From Sphingobacteriaceae bacterium (GTDB taxonomy: Bacteria; Bacteroidota; Bacteroidia; B-17B0; Aurantibacillaceae), in assembly GCA_023251775.1 (NCBI GenBank), contig JAHEYC010000029.1, positions 1 through 39,055 on the forward strand: DNA of 39,055 bases, in the 5' to 3' direction. The notes under the pieces are model-generated. The model worked only from the letters and a program-made list of their open reading frames with translations. It was not told the DNA's origin and did not search any database. The position numbers were made by a program, and so were the translations under genes. Positions 33,600-39,055 of this stretch are shown here, in pieces; the stretch's first letter is position 1, and every line of letters starts with the position of its first letter.

Positions 33600-36500
33600 A
33601 TGAAAAAAATCTACACTATCATTTTACTTACGGCATTAACAGCTTCCAATTTAATTGGGCAATGTATGTTAACGCCTCTTTCATTAACTCAACGCGTAAA
33701 TAATTCCAACGTTATAGTAGAGGGAACAGTTATCTCTAAAAAACCATTCTGGAATGCCACGCATGATTATATCTACACCTCCAATCTTATTCAGGTGAAG
33801 CAAATTTTGAAAGGCAATTCTCATATTTCTTTTGTGGAAGTAATAACCGCAGGTGGAGAAATAGATGTATTGCGTGTAGTTGTTGATCCTGCGCTTCAGT
33901 TGAACCAAGATCAAGAAGGTGTTTTTATGTTAACTCCAAGAAATTATTCTTCACAGTTTGGTTACACTACGTATGAAGCATACGGTGATGATCAAGGATT
34001 CGTGAAGTTCAATATTAAAGAGAACAGTGCAACAGATCCATTTAATAAGTACGAAGATATTAATGCAGATCTTTATAAAGCGATTGGTGATGTGATGAAT
34101 ACAACTTTACCATTTTATTCAGGCGCAACTCATAATAACCAAGGTAAACTTAGCGACCTTTCGCAATTAATGGCGGTAACAAGTATAGCGCCTACTAATA
34201 TTCCTGCAGGAACGTTTAGTGTACTTACCATCAATGGTAGCGGTTTTGGTGTAGGACCAAGCGCAACTAATTATGTTGAGTGGAGAAATGCTGATGACGG
34301 TGGTGCAACATTTATTGGAGCACATCAATCGCAGTATCTTTCATGGACCCCAACTCAGATCCAAGTTTATGTACCAACGCGTACAAATGGTGGAGGTACT
34401 GCAGGTACAGGACAAGTTCGTGTAACAACTACAACAGGAAGTACATTAAGCGCAACTTCGCTTACAGTTAATTATGGACATTTAAATGTGATCAGTCCGG
34501 GTTCGCCAACAACAGCAGCTTCTGTAGTTTATAATACTCGTCACGTGAACGATAATGCATCTGGCGGTTATACTTGGCAATATTTTACAGGTTTCGCAGG
34601 TAATGCTCCGGCGGTATCTTCTTTTACAAGAGCAATTAAAACATGGACATGTACAACGTATATCAATTGGATCATTGGGGCCAATAGTGCAATTAACGTT
34701 GCAGCAGCTGATGGTGTAAATATTGTTCGTTTTGACATTGGCGCAGAATTACCTGCAGGTGTGCTTGGACGATGCACAAGTTATTTTGGTGGTTGCGGTT
34801 CTAATCCTAATATGAATTGGTACGTAAGTGAATTAGATATTGTTTTTGATGATGTAACCAATTGGCAATATGGTCCTGCAAATCCTACAGCGGCTCAAAT
34901 GGATTTTGAATCTGTAGCCGTGCATGAATTAGGTCACGGTCACCAATTATCGCATGTGATAAATGCGGTTGACGTTATGCACTTTTCAATTGCAAATGGT
35001 CAAAACAAACGCGCGCTTAACGTTGATGATATAAATGGCGGAACAACAGAGATGACCAGAAATTTATCGGGCGGTGTTTGTGCTCAGCCTGTAATGACAC
35101 AATTGAGTTCTGCATCTTGTACCACACTTGTACCAACGGCAACGTTTGTGATAACTCCTACATTGGTTTGCACAGGACAAGTAGTTACTTTAACAGACCA
35201 ATCAACAAATGGTCCTATTACTTGGACATGGACATTAACAGGAGGAGCTCCTGCAACTTCTAACGCGCAAAATCCAACTGTAACATATGCAACAGCTGGA
35301 ACAAAAACAATTACATTGGCGTGTTCTAACAGTAATGGTCCTTCAACTCCATTCTCACAAACTATAAGTGTAGTTGCTTCTCCAACGGTAGCAGTAACTT
35401 CAGCAAGTATTTGTCCGGCCAAAGTTGCCACACTCACCGCAAGTGGTGCTGTAACGTATACATGGAACCCGGGTAATCTTGTTGGAACAACGCAAACATT
35501 AAGTCCTGCAAGTACACAAGTATATAATGTGGTTGGATCAAACGGAACATGTACAAATAGTTCAACCGGAACAGTAACTGTTTATCCGGGCGCATTTCCG
35601 GGTGTTTCAAATTCCACTATATGTGCAGGTTTTCCAACAGTGAAAACAGCAACAGGTGCAACAACGTATACATGGAACCCCGGTAACTTAACCGGTCCAA
35701 CTCAAACATTGAGTCCTACTGTTACAACAACCTATACTGTAATTGGAACTGTAGGAACTTGTACAGGACAAACCACATTTGTAATAACTACAACAACCGT
35801 ATTAACCGGTATGGCAGTAACGCCTTTAAGTTCTACTGTTTGTGTTGGTAGTCCAACTGTATTAACAGCATCGGGTGCTACAACATACACCTGGAATCCT
35901 GGTAACTTGAATGGTGCAACGCAAACTTTGAGTCCTGGGTCAACTACAACATATACTGTAGGGGGAACAACGGGTGGCTGTTCGGGACAAGCAACATGCG
36001 TGGTGAATACAACCACTGTATTAACAGGCGTATCAATTTCTCCTTCTAACCTTACACTTTGTGTTGGACAAACAACAGTATTAACTGCAAGTGGTGCCAC
36101 AACGTATTCGTGGAATACAACGGCAACAACAAATACTATATTAGCAAGTCAGGCAACAACAACTGTATATGTTGTAACAGGAACAACAGGTGGTTGTTCG
36201 GGTACTGCTAACTCTACAGTTAATATCAGTACATGTGCCGGAATAAACCCAAGTGGTAGTGAATTAGTTTCGAGTATCTATCCTAATCCAACACAAGGAA
36301 CACTTGTGATGAAATTCTCAAATACTTTTAATGGATCTGTGGTTGTGTATAATGCCATTGGACAATTAGTGATGGAGAAAAAACTTACCGACAAAACCGA
36401 AGTGGAATTAAATATCTCTGAGCAAGCAGATGGAGTTTACATGATGAAGGTAAGACCGGATAATGGTTCGGAGAAGATCTTCAAAGTGATCAAGCAATAA
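33600..36500 (+). CDS. secreted matrixin-like metalloprotease with IPT/PKD/Ig-like repeats and T9SS type A tail
   Basis: 966 residues. Signal peptide 1-20 (ending NLIGQ). An unassigned N-terminal domain (about 21-185) is followed by an IPT/TIG domain (about 193-295, VTSIAPTNIPAGTFSVLTIN). The protease part has HELGHGHQLSH (442-452) with the metzincin spacing HExxHxxxxxH and the Met-turn VDVM (457-460) close behind, as in matrixins; the usual Gly at position +7 is Gln449. Residues about 515-590 are PKD-like, and about 595-880 are Ig-like repeats of the TASGATTYTWNPGNL type. The last 80 residues (SIYPNPTQGTL ... ADGVYMMKV) are a T9SS type A tail. Expected to be an extracellular zinc protease; substrate unknown. 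It is divergent from the M4 protease, about 241 bases apart. Confidence 0.9.
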   Translation: MKKIYTIILLTALTASNLIGQCMLTPLSLTQRVNNSNVIVEGTVISKKPFWNATHDYIYTSNLIQVKQILKGNSHISFVEVITAGGEIDVLRVVVDPALQLNQDQEGVFMLTPRNYSSQFGYTTYEAYGDDQGFVKFNIKENSATDPFNKYEDINADLYKAIGDVMNTTLPFYSGATHNNQGKLSDLSQLMAVTSIAPTNIPAGTFSVLTINGSGFGVGPSATNYVEWRNADDGGATFIGAHQSQYLSWTPTQIQVYVPTRTNGGGTAGTGQVRVTTTTGSTLSATSLTVNYGHLNVISPGSPTTAASVVYNTRHVNDNASGGYTWQYFTGFAGNAPAVSSFTRAIKTWTCTTYINWIIGANSAINVAAADGVNIVRFDIGAELPAGVLGRCTSYFGGCGSNPNMNWYVSELDIVFDDVTNWQYGPANPTAAQMDFESVAVHELGHGHQLSHVINAVDVMHFSIANGQNKRALNVDDINGGTTEMTRNLSGGVCAQPVMTQLSSASCTTLVPTATFVITPTLVCTGQVVTLTDQSTNGPITWTWTLTGGAPATSNAQNPTVTYATAGTKTITLACSNSNGPSTPFSQTISVVASPTVAVTSASICPAKVATLTASGAVTYTWNPGNLVGTTQTLSPASTQVYNVVGSNGTCTNSSTGTVTVYPGAFPGVSNSTICAGFPTVKTATGATTYTWNPGNLTGPTQTLSPTVTTTYTVIGTVGTCTGQTTFVITTTTVLTGMAVTPLSSTVCVGSPTVLTASGATTYTWNPGNLNGATQTLSPGSTTTYTVGGTTGGCSGQATCVVNTTTVLTGVSISPSNLTLCVGQTTVLTASGATTYSWNTTATTNTILASQATTTVYVVTGTTGGCSGTANSTVNISTCAGINPSGSELVSSIYPNPTQGTLVMKFSNTFNGSVVVYNAIGQLVMEKKLTDKTEVELNISEQADGVYMMKVRPDNGSEKIFKVIKQ
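35440..36180 (+). repeat. tandem Ig-like coding repeats, about 211-219 bp per unit
   Basis: Four related units begin near 35450, 35661, 35880 and 36099, each with an ACGTAT(A/T)C(A/G)TGGAA-type core encoding TYTWNPGNL or TYSWNTT. Regular spacing (211, 219, 219 bases) and close DNA similarity point to unequal duplication within the gene. Confidence 0.7.
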
Positions 36501-36522
36501 GTAGATCAAATTTTAAACTAAG

Positions 36523-36552
36523 AACGGGGTCAGTAAAATGATCCCGTTTTTT
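36523..36552. terminator. intrinsic terminator between convergent genes
   Basis: AACGGGGTCA (36523-36532), six-base loop, TGATCCCGTT (36539-36548), with one G-T wobble, then a T-run to 36552. It follows the matrixin-like gene by 22 bases on the plus strand; in the other direction it follows the 250-residue gene but with a weaker T-tract. Confidence 0.85.
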
Positions 36553-36563
36553 ATTTGTATCCA

Positions 36564-37316
36564 TTAATTAAATCCTTTGATCTTTGGAATACTGATACTT
36601 GTTCCTAAAGTGATGCAAGGAGAGAATTGTTCGTGATGCATATTGTTGATGTATTTTGTATGATAGTAAAAAGAAGCAGCAATGAATGTATTCCATTGAA
36701 CATTTTTGGCCAGTCGTACTCCGAGTTCAAATCCTAAACCACCTTCTACCGTAGATAAAGTTGCTGTCTTCCAATCATAACCTTCTACTCTATTAACATG
36801 TGCTTCCATTTTTTGAGTGCAGTGTGAAAGTAGATTGTTTTTGAGATACTCTGCATAAACGTACAATTTAAAATTAACTCTCTGTTCAATGTTTGGACCA
36901 TGATTTGGGTCAAGGTTTACATCCTCTCTAGGATCATTGCTTTTGAAATATTGATAGACCATGTCAGTACTATCTTCAGCCTCTTCTTCTATCACCTTCT
37001 TTGTACGTGCATTCAAAACAAATTCATATGCCAACTTTGCGCCGTTGAATCTCAACGCTTGTTTTTGTAAGCAGGCACCCAATAAGAAAGCGCTTCTTTT
37101 ATTGGTAAAAACTAATTGTGGCAAATAAATACTTCCATGTCCATTTCCTGAGATCGAACTTCCCAATGCAACTCCTATCATTGTTTTGTAATGTTGATCA
37201 ACCTGGGCGTTTGAATGATGAAAGCAAAGTAAAAGCGCCACATAATAAAATGCCTTCAGCTTTACAATTTTTAAATTGATATGCGATCCGGTCTCATTCT
37301 TAAATAATTTTTCCAT
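36564..37316 (-). CDS. predicted outer-membrane or secreted envelope protein, unknown family
   Basis: 250 residues. The N-terminus is long: about 20 charged residues and then a hydrophobic signal segment (FYYVALLLCFHHSNAQ, about 23-38). No later Met gives a shorter signal, so the ATG at 37316 is kept. The mature part alternates strand-like stretches (IGVALGSSISGNGHGSIYLP, LGFELGVRLAKNVQWNTF, ITLGTSISIPKI), with the last strand near the C-terminus, suggesting a small barrel of about 8 strands. An acidic loop (KVIEEEAEDSTDMVYQ) interrupts it. I do not recognise the family. It is convergent with the matrixin-like gene. Confidence 0.75.
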   Translation of the reverse strand: MEKLFKNETGSHINLKIVKLKAFYYVALLLCFHHSNAQVDQHYKTMIGVALGSSISGNGHGSIYLPQLVFTNKRSAFLLGACLQKQALRFNGAKLAYEFVLNARTKKVIEEEAEDSTDMVYQYFKSNDPREDVNLDPNHGPNIEQRVNFKLYVYAEYLKNNLLSHCTQKMEAHVNRVEGYDWKTATLSTVEGGLGFELGVRLAKNVQWNTFIAASFYYHTKYINNMHHEQFSPCITLGTSISIPKIKGFN

Positions 37317-37455
37317 TTGTCCATTATTTTCATCTAAGTAAGCTCAACTCAACCGACCTTAATACCTAGCTTTCCATGCTTCGTGACGGATGTAAGAAAA
37401 TAATGCAATTTGTATAACATTTTGAACGTAAAAAATTGATTTTGGCGAAACCAAA

Positions 37456-37547
37456 CAGGTAATTCTTCGTACTATGAATAGGTATTTCTACCTATGAAAA
37501 ATAGGTATTTATACGCTTGAAGATTGGGTATTTCTACTCTTTCGGGC
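37456..37547 (+). repeat. four direct repeats with exact 23-bp period upstream of a response regulator
   Basis: Cores CAGGTAATTCTTC (37456-37468), TAGGTATTTCTAC (37479-37491), TAGGTATTTATAC (37502-37514) and TGGGTATTTCTAC (37525-37537) begin exactly 23 bases apart. They match the second copy at 10, 13, 12 and 12 of 13 positions. The second copy also forms an inverted repeat ATAGGTA-TTTC-TACCTAT (37478-37495). The array ends directly in front of a candidate -33 box, the place expected for activator binding. It is not coding and there are no CRISPR-type spacers. Confidence 0.75.
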
Positions 37548-37570
37548 CCCATAAATATGTTCTAATATTG
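37540..37570 (+). promoter_or_regulatory. candidate promoter of the CheY-like gene
   Basis: TTTC (37540-37543), 19 bases, TAATATTG (37563-37570; one mismatch to TAnnTTTG). The transcript would begin about 12 bases before the ATG at 37589. The repeat array lies immediately upstream. Confidence 0.45.
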
Positions 37571-37588
37571 GAGTAAGACAAAGAACAC

Positions 37589-37951
37589 ATGAGCAGAAAA
37601 ATAGTAATAGTAGATGATGACCCTACCAGTAATTACATAAGTGAATTCATCTTATCTTCTATGTATCCTAATCTAGAAATAGTAAGTTTCGCTGATCCTT
37701 TAGTAGCTCTTGAAAAAATGCCTTCTATGGATCTATGTAAGGATTGCATTATCTTACTCGACCTTAACATGCCAGAGATGAATGGTTATGAATTTGTTGA
37801 TCTTCTTGATAAGAAGGGATTAGAATGCAAAGTTGTGATCCTTACCTGTTCAAAGAATCTCATGGATAAAGAGTACTCAAAAAGATACGACAAAATAAAA
37901 GGGTACTTAAGTAAGCCCTTAACACAAGATAATATGAGTATGTTCATTTAA
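37589..37951 (+). CDS. single-domain response regulator (CheY-like)
   Basis: 120 residues, one receiver domain and no output domain. Active-site residues are complete: acidic pocket D9, D10, D11 in VDDDP, phospho-acceptor D58 in LLDLNMPEMNGYE, T86 in ILTCS and K109 in LSKPL. The end is short, with helix 5 trimmed (PLTQDNMSMFI). Such proteins pass phosphate between histidine kinases and other partners, or act by binding a target. The gene stands behind an elaborate promoter region, so its own expression is probably regulated. Its kinase is not evident unless it is the PAS protein at the right edge. Confidence 0.93.
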   Translation: MSRKIVIVDDDPTSNYISEFILSSMYPNLEIVSFADPLVALEKMPSMDLCKDCIILLDLNMPEMNGYEFVDLLDKKGLECKVVILTCSKNLMDKEYSKRYDKIKGYLSKPLTQDNMSMFI

Positions 37952-38080
37952 TAAAATGAATTACGTTCTTTGAATTGTTGTAGTTAATAAACTACATTAA
38001 CTTAGTTTTTGGAGCTATTTTAAGATTCCTAAATTATATGTAGATTTGAATTGTTAATTTTAGATTTATTAAATTAACAC

Positions 38081-38093
38081 ATTGATAATCAAT
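38081..38093. promoter_or_regulatory. 6-1-6 palindrome upstream of the LuxR-type regulator
   Basis: ATTGAT-A-ATCAAT lies eight bases before the ATG at 38102. Its core is the same as in the palindrome at 8784-8798 (ATTGAT-T-ATCAAT). It could be an operator or autoregulatory site, but chance is possible in AT-rich DNA. Confidence 0.3.
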
Positions 38094-38101
38094 ATCTTAA
38101 T

Positions 38102-38731
38102 ATGTCTAGGGTACTCGTAGCGGATAACTATCCATTAAACCGAATAGGAATATGCCAAGTTTTGGAGGCACATATTCCAAAAATTGAGATCACAGAGGCA
38201 TCTTGCACCAAAACAGCTATGAAACAGCTTAAGTTAAAGCGTTTTAATTTGCTGGTACTTGCACTCTCACATCCGGGCAAAAATAACATCGATCTGCTAA
38301 AGAGTATAAAACTGAAGCATCCCAAAACGCCGGTTCTTGTGATCTGCATTTATCCTGAATCCATTTATGGATATAGGGCCCTGAGTGTTGGAGCTTCAGG
38401 TTATATAACCAGAGAAACTCCCGTTAATGATCTTTTATTAGCAGTAAAAAAAATATTGAAAGGCGATAGCTATATTTCAAGCGCACTTGCGCAAAATATG
38501 CTATCTAAGATCAATACTCGCACCAAGGTAAGTTCGATAGAATTATTAAGTAATCGCGAATTACAAATTCTTCAGCTTATGGCTACCGGCAAAAAAACTC
38601 ATCTTATAGCATCCGAAATAAGTTTAAGCGTAAGTACGGTTGGTACATATCGTCAAAGGATCTTCTCAAAACTCGACATGAAAACGGATGCTGAGTTAAC
38701 ACGCTTTGCTATCGACAACGCTTTAGTTTAA
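38102..38731 (+). CDS. LuxR/NarL-type regulator with a degenerate receiver domain
   Basis: 209 residues. The N-terminal part (1-125) aligns with NarL-type receivers: VLVADNYPLNRIG, VLALSHPG, GASGYITRE. The phospho-acceptor Asp is replaced by A54, the second acidic residue by N9, and the conserved Lys by R104, so classical phosphorylation is not expected. The C-terminal part (about 148-207) is an intact LuxR helix-turn-helix: LSNRELQILQLMATGKKTHLIA, then SVSTVGTYRQRIFSKLDMK. It should bind DNA, presumably controlled by a ligand, a partner protein or its own level. It is 150 bases after the CheY-like gene and in front of a PAS-domain gene. Confidence 0.92.
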   Translation: MSRVLVADNYPLNRIGICQVLEAHIPKIEITEASCTKTAMKQLKLKRFNLLVLALSHPGKNNIDLLKSIKLKHPKTPVLVICIYPESIYGYRALSVGASGYITRETPVNDLLLAVKKILKGDSYISSALAQNMLSKINTRTKVSSIELLSNRELQILQLMATGKKTHLIASEISLSVSTVGTYRQRIFSKLDMKTDAELTRFAIDNALV

Positions 38732-38779
38732 GAGCCTGCTTATTTTAGCTAGAACCAACCTACAACATTTCATCGATCA

Positions 38780-38808
38780 TTGTACTCTAAACTGTATTAT
38801 TATTTTTA
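38780..38808 (+). promoter_or_regulatory. candidate promoter of the PAS-domain gene
   Basis: TTG (38780-38782), 18 bases, TATTTTTA (38801-38808; last base differs from TAnnTTTG). The transcript start would fall within a few bases of the ATG at 38815. Confidence 0.3.
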
Positions 38809-38814
38809 TATGTA

Positions 38815-39055
38815 ATGCACACATCTACATCACACATATCAAAAAAATTCATCTCCGGACTTACAACACATTTGCCGGGCGTATTATTTTGTGCGAATAA
38901 CGACGAACATTTCTCTTTGTCATATATTTCAGAGAACTGTGTAAAACTTACCGGCTATACACAACACGAACTTTTGGAAGATGGTTTATTGTTCATGATT
39001 GATCAGCATGACCACCGATCGATCAAAGAAAAAAAAGATCTTGCATTCTCAACAA
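38815..39055 (+). CDS. PAS-domain signalling protein, N-terminal part (cut by window edge)
   Basis: The frame is open from ATG 38815 to the window end (80 residues seen). It begins MHTSTSHISKKFISGLTTHL and shows a PAS fold: PGVLFCANNDEHFSLSYIS, then ENCVKLTGYTQHELLEDG and the FMIDQHDHRSI loop that follows helix F in PAS domains. Without a signal peptide, it is probably cytoplasmic or has later membrane segments. Most proteins with this start are histidine kinases or diguanylate cyclases; in this phylum next to two response regulators a sensor kinase is the likeliest. The output domain is outside the window. Confidence 0.8.
   Translation, partial: MHTSTSHISKKFISGLTTHLPGVLFCANNDEHFSLSYISENCVKLTGYTQHELLEDGLLFMIDQHDHRSIKEKKDLAFST

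Noticed and set aside
35084-36100. Minus-strand Val/Pro-rich frames opposite the matrixin-like gene
   Set aside because: They mirror the repeated Thr/Ser codons of the Ig-like units and break no conserved feature of the plus-strand gene.
37456-37547. CRISPR array reading of the 23-bp periodic repeats
   Set aside because: Units adjoin with no spacers of typical length, are only 13 bases conserved, and no cas gene is in the window.

Overview
The window looks like chromosomal DNA of a low-GC member of the Bacteroidota. The evidence is type IX secretion system (T9SS) sorting tails of both kinds, TPR proteins fused to SpoIIE-type phosphatases, an LptF/G-type permease next to an OstA-like protein, candidate promoters of the Bacteroidota TAnnTTTG type and almost no Shine-Dalgarno sequences. 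I cannot name the genus. I see no rRNA or tRNA gene, no CRISPR array, no transposase and no phage gene.

Layout: (a) 1-2508, two adjacent paralogous TPR/SpoIIE phosphatases, the first cut by the window edge. (b) 2631-5348, a 905-residue protein made of two D-Ala-D-Ala-ligase-like ATP-grasp halves. (c) 5375-8670, minus strand, a di-haem cytochrome c peroxidase and a TonB-dependent receptor. (d) 8862-15099, minus strand, an SF1 helicase overlapping a fatty-acid-hydroxylase-superfamily gene, preceded by a very large glycine-rich T9SS type B surface protein. (e) 15280-15720, a small unknown gene. (f) 16149-20965, release factor 3, a predicted outer-membrane protein, a SurA-N-like lipoprotein and a SurA-like double-PpiC isomerase, probably one operon. 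(g) about 20970-21207, a foldback repeat between convergent genes. (h) 21220-24844, minus strand, a glycan operon (flippase, methyltransferase, pRiA4b-ORF3-like protein, GT2). (i) 24922-30260, plus strand, a tightly overlapping lipopolysaccharide-export/glycosyltransferase operon (LptF/G, GT4, GT2, OstA-like) ending in a strong bidirectional terminator. (j) 30314-36500, two divergent T9SS-secreted metalloproteases (M4 thermolysin-like and matrixin-like). (k) 36564-39055, a small envelope protein, a CheY-like regulator behind a 23-bp-periodic repeat array, a LuxR-type regulator without its phospho-acceptor, and the start of a PAS-domain protein.

The common theme is envelope building and secretion: peptidoglycan-type ligase, lipopolysaccharide transport, surface glycan synthesis, periplasmic chaperones for outer-membrane proteins and secreted proteases or adhesins, with signalling modules at both ends. 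The points I find most worth following are the tandem ligase, the helically phased repeat array in front of the response regulator, the pseudo-receiver LuxR protein and the foldback repeat. I do not see a clearly new multi-gene system.
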